Source: Dermacoccus abyssi | GTDB taxonomy: Bacteria; Actinomycetota; Actinomycetes; Actinomycetales; Dermatophilaceae | NCBI RefSeq assembly: GCF_034541975.1 | Contig: NZ_JAVYJM010000002.1 | Direction: 5' to 3' (one strand) | DNA: 64,000 bases | Part shown: piece after piece, positions 9,026 through 17,463 of the stretch | Layout of the letters: every line of letters begins with the position of its first letter | Position numbering within the stretch: the stretch's first letter is position 1 | Notes under the pieces: generated by a model | The model's input: only the letters and a program-made list of their open reading frames with translations | What the model was told of the DNA's origin: nothing | Databases searched by the model: none | Program-made: the position numbers and the translations under genes

Positions 9026-9706
9026 ATGTCAACGCTTTTCAGCGATTATGATCTGCTGTCCGCGCTGTGGATGACGATCAAGCTGACGATTGCTGCGGCT
9101 ATCGGTTCCCTCGTCGTGGGCACCCTGGTCGCCGTTCTGCGCATGTCGCCGGTGCCGATGCTCCGTTTCCTGGGCACCTCGTACGTCAACATCTTCCGCA
9201 ACACGCCGCTGACGCTCATCATCCTGTCGTGCAACCTCGTGCTGTGGGCAAAGCTGGGTATCAACCTGGCTGACAGCAAGAGCCCCGACTTCTTCGACAC
9301 GAACAACTTCCGCCTCGCGGTCGTCGGTCTCGTGCTCTACCACGCGTCGTACGTCTGTGAGTCGCTGCGTTCCGGTGTGAACACCATTCCGCTCGGGCAG
9401 GCCGAGGCCGCTCGCTCGATCGGTTTGACGTTCGGGCAGTCGCTGCGCGAGGTCATCCTCCCCCAGGCCTTCCGCGGCTCGATTGTTCCGCTGGGCAACG
9501 CCCTGATCGCCCTCACGAAGAACACGACGGTCGCCGTCGTCATCGGCGTGGCTGAAATGGCGGCAATGCTCGCGAAGGTCACCGAGGACGACCCGGGTCT
9601 GCTCAACCAGGCCTTCGTGGCCTCGGCGATCGCCTTCGTCCTCCTGACCCTGCCGACCGGACTCCTCGTCGGCCACCTCGGCAAGAAGTTGGCGGTGAAG
9701 CGATGA
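9026..9706 (+). CDS. gluC: glutamate ABC transporter permease
   Basis: This inner-membrane permease of 226 aa belongs to the HisM/GlnP family. Several hydrophobic helices are visible, and the EAA loop appears as LGQAEAARSIGLTFGQSLREV. It should pair with GluD to form the membrane channel. AAAGG precedes the ATG. The stop overlaps the gluD start by 4 bases. Confidence 0.93.
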   Translation: MSTLFSDYDLLSALWMTIKLTIAAAIGSLVVGTLVAVLRMSPVPMLRFLGTSYVNIFRNTPLTLIILSCNLVLWAKLGINLADSKSPDFFDTNNFRLAVVGLVLYHASYVCESLRSGVNTIPLGQAEAARSIGLTFGQSLREVILPQAFRGSIVPLGNALIALTKNTTVAVVIGVAEMAAMLAKVTEDDPGLLNQAFVASAIAFVLLTLPTGLLVGHLGKKLAVKR

Positions 9707-10620
9707 GCGCCGGAGTTCTCTTCGACGCGCCGGGCCCCAAGGCCCGCCGTCGTCACATGATCCTGACCGGGGTCGGTGTCCTGCTCTTGGCAGCCGTCCT
9801 CTGGGTCGTCTACAAGCGACTTGACGACAAGGGACAGTTCACGGCCGCCATGTGGAAGCCGTTCACGGATCCTGAGCTGTGGAAGGAATACATCCTCCCC
9901 GGCCTCGTGGGCACGCTGAAGGCGGCCTTCGCCGGCATGATCGGCGCGACGATCTTCGGTGTCATCTTCGCGATGGCTCGCATGTCGCACATCAAGCCCC
10001 TGAGCTGGGCCGCGGGTGTCATCGTCGAGTTCGGGCGCGCCGTCCCCGTCCTGCTCATGATGCTGTTCCTCTACGGCGCACTCACCCGCGGCGGCGCCGA
10101 GGACATCCACGCCTTCATCGCGACCGTCACGGCCCTCGTCATCTACAACGGTTCCGTGGTCGCCGAGGTCATCCGCTCCGGCGTCGACCAGCTGCCCAAG
10201 GGCCAGCGCGAGGCGGGTGTCGCGATCGGTCTGACCGACTCGCAGACGCTGCGTTCGATCCTGCTCCCCCAGGCTGTCACCGCGATGCTGCCGACCCTGA
10301 TCAGCCAGCTCGTCGTCATCCTCAAGGACACGGCGCTGGGTTACCAGGTTCAGTACGGCGAGATGCTCTACAAGGGCAAGAACGCCTCGACGATCTTCGC
10401 CAACATCGTGCCGACGCTCATCGTCATCGGCACGATCTACATCCTGCTCAACTACGCGATCTCCAAGGTCGCCGTGCTCGCTGAGAAGTGGCTGCAGAAC
10501 CGCGGCCGCGCAGCCGAGGACAGCGCTCAGGGCGGCGGCCAGGCGGGCGGCGTCACAGCCGGTGTCGCAACGGTCGGGGCCCCCGGCGTCGACCTCGCCG
10601 CACACAACAAACAGGTGTAG
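9703..10620 (+). CDS. gluD: glutamate ABC transporter permease
   Basis: This is the second permease (305 aa) of the importer. It has an N-terminal membrane anchor, further helices and the EAA-type loop KGQREAGVAIGLTDSQTLRS. The C-terminal tail after about residue 265 is rich in Gly and Ala and is probably disordered cytoplasmic sequence. It is translationally coupled to gluC (ATGA) and followed by a strong terminator. Confidence 0.93.
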   Translation: MSAGVLFDAPGPKARRRHMILTGVGVLLLAAVLWVVYKRLDDKGQFTAAMWKPFTDPELWKEYILPGLVGTLKAAFAGMIGATIFGVIFAMARMSHIKPLSWAAGVIVEFGRAVPVLLMMLFLYGALTRGGAEDIHAFIATVTALVIYNGSVVAEVIRSGVDQLPKGQREAGVAIGLTDSQTLRSILLPQAVTAMLPTLISQLVVILKDTALGYQVQYGEMLYKGKNASTIFANIVPTLIVIGTIYILLNYAISKVAVLAEKWLQNRGRAAEDSAQGGGQAGGVTAGVATVGAPGVDLAAHNKQV

Positions 10621-10633
10621 GTCGATCCCTCGG

Positions 10634-10666
10634 CGAGGCCCCCACGATCTGATCGCGGGGGCCTCG
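10634..10666 (+). terminator. terminator of gluABCD
   Basis: A 10-bp GC-rich stem (10634-10643 with 10657-10666) lies 13 bases after the gluD stop and is followed by TTCGT. Confidence 0.8.
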
Positions 10667-10704
10667 TTCGTACCTGTTCACCTGCCCGGAGAAGGGCAAC
10701 GAAA

Positions 10705-10726
10705 AAGGGCCGCTTTCGCGGCCCTT
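10705..10726 (-). terminator. terminator downstream of tRNA-Asn
   Basis: A perfect 9-bp stem with a four-base loop. On the minus strand it is followed by five T residues, ten bases after the tRNA-Asn 3' end. Confidence 0.85.
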
Positions 10727-10735
10727 CTCGTTGTG

Positions 10736-10808
10736 CTCCCCCACTTGGACTCGAACCAAGAACCCTCCGATTAACAGTCGAATGCTCTGCCAATTGAGCT
10801 ATAGGGGA
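10736..10808 (-). tRNA. tRNA-Asn (GTT)
   Basis: The minus strand gives a 73-base cloverleaf. The acceptor TCCCCTA pairs with TGGGGGA, the D arm contains AGCTCAATTGG, and the loop CTGTTAA gives anticodon GTT. The T arm is CTTGG-TTCGAGT-CCAAG. CCA is not encoded. It lies downstream of dnaG on the same strand. Confidence 0.95.
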
Positions 10809-10905
10809 ATGCTTGACCCAGCGGCCCGGGCTCTCACCCGAACGTTTGGCGCGCCGTAACTGTAGCAAAGGTTTCTCAGCCGTTCATAATCGCCTTGCCA
10901 CCGGT

Positions 10906-12876
10906 TCAGCGCATGCCGGCCTCACGCAGTCGGTTGAGCTGGGTCTGCAGTTCGAACAGCCTCGCGCTGGCCGCGCGGGAGTCGTCGGCGTAGCCGCTCG
11001 CGCTCGGGTCCAGACGGCGCAGGCGGCCCAGAGCGTCGGCGATCGCCGCGTTGAGCGCGCCCTCCTGCACGTTCTGGATGAGAGCCCCGACGTAGCGCTC
11101 GTCGGGGCGCCCCGTCGTCGGGTCGAGCTTCGTCGGCAGGTCGCGCACGACGAGTTCGGTGAGCACGTCGTGCAACTGCGGGTCGGTGCTCGAGCGAATG
11201 GCCTCGTTCCACGCCCCGATGGACGTCACACGTGACGGCCCGCCCGCCTTGATCGCAGCATCCAGGATGAACCGGTGCGCCGGTGCGCGAAGGTCGCCGG
11301 GGCGCAGTTGCTCGAAGACGGTGCCCTTCAACGACTCGGGGTACTGGAGCATCACCTGGAGCAACTGCCGCTCCCCCGCGATCGTCGGATCACGAGGATC
11401 CGGCTTGGGGATACAAGGACGCTCCGGCGCGACCGGGATGCCCGCGTCGGGGCGACTGGCTGTCTCGTTCTGCTGCTGCCCCTCAGGTGGACGCTGGGCC
11501 GTGGCACGCCGGTTCTCGTAGCGTCGAGCCGTACCGCCCTTGGGCGCGGTGCGAACGGCGGCGTTGAGCTGTTCGATCTCGACACCGATCCAGCCCGCCA
11601 CCGTGCGCACGTACTCCGGACGCAACGTCGTGTCGCGGATGCCCCCAATGATCGGCGCAACAGCCTTCATCGCCGATACACGACCCTCGGCGTGGTCGAG
11701 ATCGAACCCGGAGATCGTCGTACGCACCGCGAACTCGAACATGGGCACCGCGTCGTCGATGAGGGCCTTGACCGCCTCGTCGCCGTGGCGCAGCCGCAGG
11801 TCGCACGGGTCCATACCGTCCTTCGCGACGGCCACGAACGACTGGGACGCCCAGCGCTGATCCTCCTCGAACGCCTTCATCGCTGCCTTCTGGCCGGCTG
11901 CGTCGCCGTCGAAGGTGAAGATGACACGGGCCGGCGTACCACCGGCCTCGTCCCGCATGATGCGGCGCAACGACTTGATGTGGTCGACGCCGAAGGCCGT
12001 GCCACAGGTCGCGACGGCGTTGTCGACGCCGGCCAGGTGCGCGGCCATGACATCGGTGTACCCCTCGACGACGACAGCGCGGCGCTCACGCGAGATCGTC
12101 TTCTTCGCGAGGTCGAGGCCGTAAAGCATGTGGGTCTTCTTGTAGATCGGCGTCTCGCTCGTGTTGAGGTACTTCGCCTCGATGCGGTCGTCGTCGAAGA
12201 TCCGGCGCGCGCCGAAGCCGACGGTGTCGCCCGTGATGTCACGGATCGGCCACACCACTCGCCCGCGGAAGCGGTCGTAGAGCCCGCGCGAGGACTGCCC
12301 CGCCAGACCAGAGGCCGTCATCTCGTCGGGGTTGAAGCCCTTGGCCTGGAGGTGCGCGACAAGAGCGTCACCGGAACGCGGCGCAAAGCCGACGCCGAAG
12401 TGCTTGGCGTGGGTGCCGTTGAAGCCCTTGGCCCGCAGGAAGTCACGCCCGGCGCGGGCATGCTCGCCCTTGTCGCCGATGAGCCGCTCGAGGTAGAACT
12501 CCTCGGCCACCCGGTGGGCCTCGACGAGACGCATGCGGCGCCCGGCCGGCTCGCGGTCGGGCCGCTCGCCCTCCTCGTAGCGCAGCTCCAAGCCGACCTT
12601 CGCGGCCAGACGCTCGACGGCGTCCGTGAACGTGAGGTGCTCGAGCTCCATGACGAAGGAGATGACGTCGCCCGACTGGCCACACCCGAAGCAGTGGTAA
12701 ACGCCGACAGCGGGGCGCACGGTGAAACTCGGCGTCTTCTCGTCGTGGAACGGGCACAGACCCTTGAGCGAACCGGCACCGGCCCGACGCAGCGTGACGT
12801 GCTCGGAGACGACGTCCTCGATGTCCACGCGGTCCTTGACGGCAGCGATGTCCTCCGCCTTGATGAGACCGGCCAC
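10906..12876 (-). CDS. dnaG: DNA primase
   Basis: It makes RNA primers at the replication fork. The 656-aa protein begins with the CHC2 zinc finger (CPFHDEKTPSFTV ... YHCFGCGQSGDVI), followed by the catalytic core. The TOPRIM region contains VVVEGYTDVMA and FTFDGDAAGQKAA. The C-terminal helicase-binding domain is preceded by a low-complexity linker near residue 460. The start is GTG with AAGGAG six bases upstream. It lies just downstream of dgt on the same strand with a 62-base gap, a frequent actinobacterial arrangement. Confidence 0.96.
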   Translation of the reverse strand: MAGLIKAEDIAAVKDRVDIEDVVSEHVTLRRAGAGSLKGLCPFHDEKTPSFTVRPAVGVYHCFGCGQSGDVISFVMELEHLTFTDAVERLAAKVGLELRYEEGERPDREPAGRRMRLVEAHRVAEEFYLERLIGDKGEHARAGRDFLRAKGFNGTHAKHFGVGFAPRSGDALVAHLQAKGFNPDEMTASGLAGQSSRGLYDRFRGRVVWPIRDITGDTVGFGARRIFDDDRIEAKYLNTSETPIYKKTHMLYGLDLAKKTISRERRAVVVEGYTDVMAAHLAGVDNAVATCGTAFGVDHIKSLRRIMRDEAGGTPARVIFTFDGDAAGQKAAMKAFEEDQRWASQSFVAVAKDGMDPCDLRLRHGDEAVKALIDDAVPMFEFAVRTTISGFDLDHAEGRVSAMKAVAPIIGGIRDTTLRPEYVRTVAGWIGVEIEQLNAAVRTAPKGGTARRYENRRATAQRPPEGQQQNETASRPDAGIPVAPERPCIPKPDPRDPTIAGERQLLQVMLQYPESLKGTVFEQLRPGDLRAPAHRFILDAAIKAGGPSRVTSIGAWNEAIRSSTDPQLHDVLTELVVRDLPTKLDPTTGRPDERYVGALIQNVQEGALNAAIADALGRLRRLDPSASGYADDSRAASARLFELQTQLNRLREAGMR

Positions 12877-12938
12877 GTCGCTCCTTCCGGGATCTTCACG
12901 CGTCCCCTCAGTTTAGGCGCGAGGGGTGTTCGCCTGGC

Positions 12939-14162
12939 TCAGTGACTGTGGACGCCGAGGCGCACGGCCCGGGCGTCCGTCAGGCTCGCCACTTGGTCCA
13001 CGACGACGCGCAGCGCCTCCGCGTCCGACGTGGCGTGTTCGATGTCGTCGAGGAACATGGGGTCCATGTCGTCCGGATGCTCGGCGAAGTGCGCCACGAG
13101 CGCCTCCACGACCTCACGCTGCCGTGTGTGCTGTTCGTCGCGCATCGGAGTGAACATGACGAAGTGCGCCGAGATTCCCTTGAGCACGGCCACCTGAGCG
13201 CGCACGTCGTCCGGGATGACGAGGCGTGCCTCGTAGCGCACGAGCGGGGCACTGCCGTAGCGCTCCCGCGTGGCGTCCTCGGGCGCTGCCGCGAAGCGTC
13301 CGACGAGGGTGCTCGTCATGTCCTTGAGAGCCGCGAGATCGCGGCGGGTGCCGTCGTACGTCGCTGGAAGGTCGTCACGCAGAACCCGTTCCAGCGCTTC
13401 GTCGAGGACTGCCGCCGGCAGGTCGGGCGCATACATCCGTGCGGCCACCTCGACGACAGCCGCCCGCTCCGCCGTGCCGCCGAGCGCCTTCAGGTCCAGG
13501 GCCTCGGCCGCGATGGCGTCCTCGACGTCGTGCACGCTGTAGGCCACGTCGTCGGCCCAGTCCATGATCTGCGCCTCGAGACACGTGCCGCCTTCCACAC
13601 CGTTACGCACGAAGTCGAAGACGTCGCGATCGTCCTCGTACACCCCGAACTTGCGGGAGCCCTCGGGGCCGTGGCCGCGCCGCCAGGGGTACTTCGTCGA
13701 CGCGTCGAGCGTCGCCCGCGTGAGGTTGAGCCCGGCAGGGCGCCCCTTCGGGGTCTGACGCTTCGCCTCGAGGCGTGTGAGGAGTCGGAACGTCTGGGCG
13801 TTGCCCTCGAAACCACCGATGTCGTCGCACAGAGCGTCGAGGACCTGCTCACCGAAGTGCCCGAACGGTGGGTGCCCCAGATCGTGGGCCAAACATGCGG
13901 CGTCGACGACGTCGCTGTTGCACCCGAGAGCGTCTGCCAGTTCGCGCCCGATCTGCGCCACCTCGAGTGAATGTGTCAACCGGTTGCGAACGAAATCGTC
14001 CGTACCTGCCTGCCACACCTGCGTTTTCGTCGACAACCGGCGCAAGGCCGCCGAGTGGACGATGCGCGCCCTGTCGCGCGCGAAGTCATCACGATCGGAG
14101 CGCTTACGTGTCAGATCCTCGACGACGTAACGCTCGCGGTCGGCGGCGGTGTAGGCGTTCAG
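12939..14162 (-). CDS. dgt: deoxyguanosinetriphosphate triphosphohydrolase (dGTPase), apparent CTG start
   Basis: It hydrolyses dGTP to deoxyguanosine and triphosphate. The HD-domain metal ligands are seen in TDDFVRNRLTHSLEVAQ and AACLAHDLGHPPFGHFGE. The conserved protein begins about NAYTAADRERY. No ATG, GTG or TTG occurs in frame between 14357 and that point. CTG at 14162-14160 overlaps the stop of the upstream gene as CTGA, the same geometry as usual ATGA couplings, so CTG is chosen (407 aa). The longer frame to 14357 would lie wholly inside the DUF3806 gene and looks like shadow coding. Confidence 0.85.
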   Translation of the reverse strand: MNAYTAADRERYVVEDLTRKRSDRDDFARDRARIVHSAALRRLSTKTQVWQAGTDDFVRNRLTHSLEVAQIGRELADALGCNSDVVDAACLAHDLGHPPFGHFGEQVLDALCDDIGGFEGNAQTFRLLTRLEAKRQTPKGRPAGLNLTRATLDASTKYPWRRGHGPEGSRKFGVYEDDRDVFDFVRNGVEGGTCLEAQIMDWADDVAYSVHDVEDAIAAEALDLKALGGTAERAAVVEVAARMYAPDLPAAVLDEALERVLRDDLPATYDGTRRDLAALKDMTSTLVGRFAAAPEDATRERYGSAPLVRYEARLVIPDDVRAQVAVLKGISAHFVMFTPMRDEQHTRQREVVEALVAHFAEHPDDMDPMFLDDIEHATSDAEALRVVVDQVASLTDARAVRLGVHSH

Positions 14163-14572
14163 CGAAGGGCCTCGAGCTGGTTGCGAAGGTCGGTGGCCCA
14201 GCCGTTGAGCCAGTCGCGGCGCATCTCGTTCCAGGCGTCTGCGATGAAGTCGCTGGGGAACATGATGCTCGACTCGTCCGGCAGGGAAAGACCCAGGTCG
14301 CGGCCGTCCGCATCGGTGATGACGCGCCACTCGAGGACGGACTCCAGCGTCAGCCACTGGCCGAGCGCGAAGCCGAGCATGGCGACGAACGGCGTCGGAT
14401 CCTCACGCTCGTCCTCGTCCTGGTCAAGGACGTCGTCGACGTAGCTCTCGTACGCGCGATCGATGGAGCGGACATCCGTGACGTCGATGTTCCAGCGCGC
14501 AGCATCGTCGAGCCACTTCTCGAGCACCTCCTGCTCGGCCGGCCCCACGGGTTCGATGGTGATCTCGCTCAT
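14159..14572 (-). CDS. DUF3806 domain-containing protein
   Basis: The 137-aa protein contains FALGQWLTLESVLEWRVITD and a C-terminal MFPSDFIADAWNE stretch characteristic of DUF3806, a family of unknown function. ATG at 14572 overlaps the stop of the preceding DUF2277 gene (TGATG). The frame reaches further upstream, but that part is antisense-like arginine-rich shadow. Its stop overlaps the putative CTG start of dgt. Confidence 0.8.
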   Translation of the reverse strand: MSEITIEPVGPAEQEVLEKWLDDAARWNIDVTDVRSIDRAYESYVDDVLDQDEDEREDPTPFVAMLGFALGQWLTLESVLEWRVITDADGRDLGLSLPDESSIMFPSDFIADAWNEMRRDWLNGWATDLRNQLEALR

Positions 14573-14847
14573 CAGCTGGCCCTCCCGTAGCGCACGCGAG
14601 CGCGCTCGCGTGCCTTGATCGCCTCGACCTCTCGGTCCTTCGGCGGCGCGTAGGTGACCAGGGAGTCGATGAGTTCGCGCGACGCGGCGGTGATCGCCTC
14701 GACGGCCGCCTCGTACGCGGCCTCGTTGGCGGCGGAGGGCTTGGTGGATCCACCGATCTTGCGCACGTACTGCAACGCTGCGGCGCGCACCTCGTCGTCG
14801 GTGGCCGGAGGCTCGAAGTTGTTCAACGGACGGATGTTGCGGCACAT
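14572..14847 (-). CDS. DUF2277 family protein
   Basis: The protein of about 91 aa starts MCRNIRPLNNFEPPATDDEV, the conserved N-terminus of DUF2277, and has LQYVRKIGGSTKPS in the middle. The function is unknown. Met at 14847 is taken because the family begins MCRNI; two in-frame Met codons lie just upstream. It is first in a coupled set DUF2277-DUF3806-dgt. Confidence 0.85.
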   Translation of the reverse strand: MCRNIRPLNNFEPPATDDEVRAAALQYVRKIGGSTKPSAANEAAYEAAVEAITAASRELIDSLVTYAPPKDREVEAIKARERARVRYGRAS

Positions 14848-14915
14848 GCGCATAGCGTTGCACATTCCGCCCACTACGACGGCAGTCGAGCGGCCCCGCC
14901 CACTACGCTGAGAGC

Positions 14916-15779
14916 ATGACTCGCCTCCCGCACCCCCTGGTCTCGGCCACGCGCCTGAAGCAGCGCCTCGACGCCGGTGAACCCATCACGCTGCTCGACG
15001 CGCGGTGGGTGCTCGGTGGCGAATCGCAGCGTCCTGCCTACGCAGAAGCTCACCTTCCCGGCGCACGCTGGGTGGAGTTCGAGGACGCCCTCACCGGAAC
15101 GCCGGGCGACGGCGGAGAAGGTGGCCGTCACCCCATGCCGAACCGGAAGAGCTTTCAGTCGGCCATGCGCGCCGCCGGCGTGATGAACGACGTTCCGGTC
15201 GTCGTCTACGACGCCTCCAACTCCCTGGCGGCCGCCCGTGCGTGGTGGCTTCTGCGCTACTTCGGCAAGCTCGACGTCCAGGTCCTCGACGGAGGGTTCG
15301 ACGCCTGGGTCGCCGCGGGTGGCGACGTCGTGCCCGGCGAGGACTCCGCCGCCGAGGAAGGCGACTTCGTCGCCACACCGCGCCATCTCACCGCCGTCGA
15401 CGCCGAAGGCGCAGCCGACCTCGCAGACCGCCACCTGCTCATCGACGCCCGATCCCCCGAACGTTTTGCCGGCCAGAACGAACCGGTCGACGCCGTCGCC
15501 GGACGCATCCCCGGCGCCGTCAACATCCCCGCCCTGTCGAACGTCGGCCCAGACGGGCGCTTCCTGTCGACCGACGACCTCGCCATGCGGTTCACCGCCA
15601 AGGGCCTGCCCACGCACCAGCGCGTCGGCGTGTACTGCGGCTCCGGTGTTCAGGCCATGCACCTGGCTCTCGCCCTCGAAGTGAGCGGCGTGTTCCCGGA
15701 CCCGGCCGTCTACGTCGGATCGTGGTCGGACTGGATCACCGATCCCGATCGTCCGGTCGAGAGCGACGCCTGGACCTGA
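14916..15779 (+). CDS. thiosulfate/3-mercaptopyruvate sulfurtransferase (two rhodanese domains)
   Basis: It transfers sulfane sulfur to cyanide or thiols. Two rhodanese domains span about residues 8-140 and 155-280. Only the second has the catalytic Cys, in the loop VYCGSGVQA. The first domain keeps the fold (LDARWVLGG, ARWVEFEDAL) but is inactive, as usual. At 287 aa the length fits the SseA/TST family. The CGSGV loop favours 3-mercaptopyruvate, but specificity is not certain. It is monocistronic and divergent from DUF2277. Confidence 0.9.
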   Translation: MTRLPHPLVSATRLKQRLDAGEPITLLDARWVLGGESQRPAYAEAHLPGARWVEFEDALTGTPGDGGEGGRHPMPNRKSFQSAMRAAGVMNDVPVVVYDASNSLAAARAWWLLRYFGKLDVQVLDGGFDAWVAAGGDVVPGEDSAAEEGDFVATPRHLTAVDAEGAADLADRHLLIDARSPERFAGQNEPVDAVAGRIPGAVNIPALSNVGPDGRFLSTDDLAMRFTAKGLPTHQRVGVYCGSGVQAMHLALALEVSGVFPDPAVYVGSWSDWITDPDRPVESDAWT

Positions 15780-15798
15780 GCCCCCGTTCCACCGACGA

Positions 15799-15846
15799 AA
15801 CGGCCGTGGCCGCTCCCCGACTGATCGGGAAGCGGCCACGGCCGTT
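15799..15846. terminator. bidirectional terminator
   Basis: A perfect 16-bp stem (15799-15814 with 15831-15846) lies between the convergent sulfurtransferase and mqo genes, both of which end within about 20 bases of it. Confidence 0.9.
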
Positions 15847-15862
15847 CGGCGTGTGGTGTGGT

Positions 15863-17371
15863 TCAGACGCGCTTGGGCAGGCCCAGGGTGACGTCGGCCT
15901 CGGCCTCGAGCTCGAGCGCCTTCTCCGGCTCGGCCTTCATGTCGGTGCCGAGCGTCGGCATGACCGAGCGCAGCTCGTTCTCCCACGTGCTCCACTCGTC
16001 CTTGAACGACGTGCGCAGGATGTCGAGCGCGATCGGCACTGCGGTGGACGCACCCGGCGAGGCGCCGAGCACGCCAGCGATCGAGCCGTTCGCCGAGCTG
16101 ATGACCTCGGTACCGAACTGGAGCGTGCCCTTCGTGCCCGAAGCGGGCTTGATGATCTGCGCGCGCTGACCGGCGACGAAGAGCTTCCAGTCCTCGCTCT
16201 TGGCCGTCGGGGCGAAGTCACGCAGCGCCTCGATGCGCTTGGCCTGGTTGGCGATGAGGTCCTGCGCCAGCACCTTCGTCAGGCCGAGGTTGTCGAGACC
16301 GGCCGTCGCGATCGGCAGGAGGTTGTCACCGCGCAGCGACGCGAAGAGGTCGAGAACCGAGCCCTCCTTGAGGAACTTCGGCACGAGGCCCGCGAACGGG
16401 CCAAACAGCGCGGTGCGCTGGCCGTCGATGATGCGGGCGTCGAGGTGCGGCATCGACATGGGCGGAGCACCCTCGGCGGCCTTGCCGTACACCTTGGTGT
16501 TGTGCTTCGAGGTGAGCGCCGTGTTCTCCGTCGACAGGAACGTGCCGGAGACCGGGAACAGGCCGTAACCCTTGACCTCGGGAACGCCCGCCTTGCGCAG
16601 CAGCTTCAGCGTGTAGCCGCCGGCGCCGACGAGCACGAGCTTCGTACGGACCGTCTTGGCCGCACCGTCACGCAGGTTCTTGACCGCGACGTTCCACGTG
16701 CCGTCGGAGTTGCGCGAGATGTCGGTGACGTCGTGCTCGAGCTCCATTGAACCACCGCGGGCCGTGAAGTCGGTGAAGAGCTGACGCGTCACCGCACCGA
16801 AGTCGACGTCGGTACCGCTCGGGGCATAGGTGGCGGCGATCTTCTCACCAGCAGGGCGGCCCTCGATGAGCAGCGGCGACCACTGCTCGATCTGACTGTA
16901 GTCCTCAGAGTGCTCGATGTCGTGGAAGAACGGGTGCGCCGAGAGAAGACGGTGACGCTCACGCAGGAACTTCTGGTTCGCGTCGCCCTTGACGAACGAC
17001 ATGTGCGGCGTGTTGTTGATGAACGTCGACGGCTCACGCAGAGCGCCCTCGCGCACGAGCGAACCCCAGAAGGTCTTCGTCGTCATGAACTGCGAGTGGA
17101 TGCCGATGGCCTTCGTGATGTCGACGCTGCCGTCGGGCATCTCAGGCGTGTAGTTGAGCTCGCACAGCGCCGCGTGGCCGGTGCCCGCGTTGTTCCAGCC
17201 GTTCGAGGACTCCTTCGCCACGGCGTCGAGACGCTCGTAGACGCTCAGTTTCCACTCGGGGTGGACTCGCTGGATCATGGCCGCCAGCGTCGCGCTGACG
17301 ATGCCGCCTCCGACGAGAACGACGTCCACGGACTCGGATGCGCTCTTCGCGCCCTCGTTGTTCACCCACAT
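15863..17371 (-). CDS. mqo: malate:quinone oxidoreductase
   Basis: This membrane-associated FAD enzyme oxidises malate to oxaloacetate and passes electrons to the quinone pool. The dinucleotide-binding start VDVVLVGGGIVSATLAAMI is near residue 15, followed by ERLDAVAKESSNGWNNAGTG, typical of Mqo. At 502 aa it has the normal length. It is monocistronic, with an AAGGGG site before ATG. Confidence 0.95.
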   Translation of the reverse strand: MWVNNEGAKSASESVDVVLVGGGIVSATLAAMIQRVHPEWKLSVYERLDAVAKESSNGWNNAGTGHAALCELNYTPEMPDGSVDITKAIGIHSQFMTTKTFWGSLVREGALREPSTFINNTPHMSFVKGDANQKFLRERHRLLSAHPFFHDIEHSEDYSQIEQWSPLLIEGRPAGEKIAATYAPSGTDVDFGAVTRQLFTDFTARGGSMELEHDVTDISRNSDGTWNVAVKNLRDGAAKTVRTKLVLVGAGGYTLKLLRKAGVPEVKGYGLFPVSGTFLSTENTALTSKHNTKVYGKAAEGAPPMSMPHLDARIIDGQRTALFGPFAGLVPKFLKEGSVLDLFASLRGDNLLPIATAGLDNLGLTKVLAQDLIANQAKRIEALRDFAPTAKSEDWKLFVAGQRAQIIKPASGTKGTLQFGTEVISSANGSIAGVLGASPGASTAVPIALDILRTSFKDEWSTWENELRSVMPTLGTDMKAEPEKALELEAEADVTLGLPKRV

Positions 17372-17463
17372 ACCCCTTCACATCGCGTATTCAGGCTCTC
17401 CCGACGACGATACTCGGCGGTCACGACCCGCGGCCACTCGGTGTGCACGCTGTGACGCGTTGC

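Noticed and set aside
10621..10735. Small gene between gluD and tRNA-Asn
   Set aside because: The stretch is fully explained by two terminator hairpins; frames here lack ribosome sites.
12939..14357. Longer dGTPase reading frame starting at 14357
   Set aside because: The additional 65 residues lie entirely within the DUF3806 gene, are Arg/Pro-rich like shadow frames, and do not resemble dGTPase N-termini.
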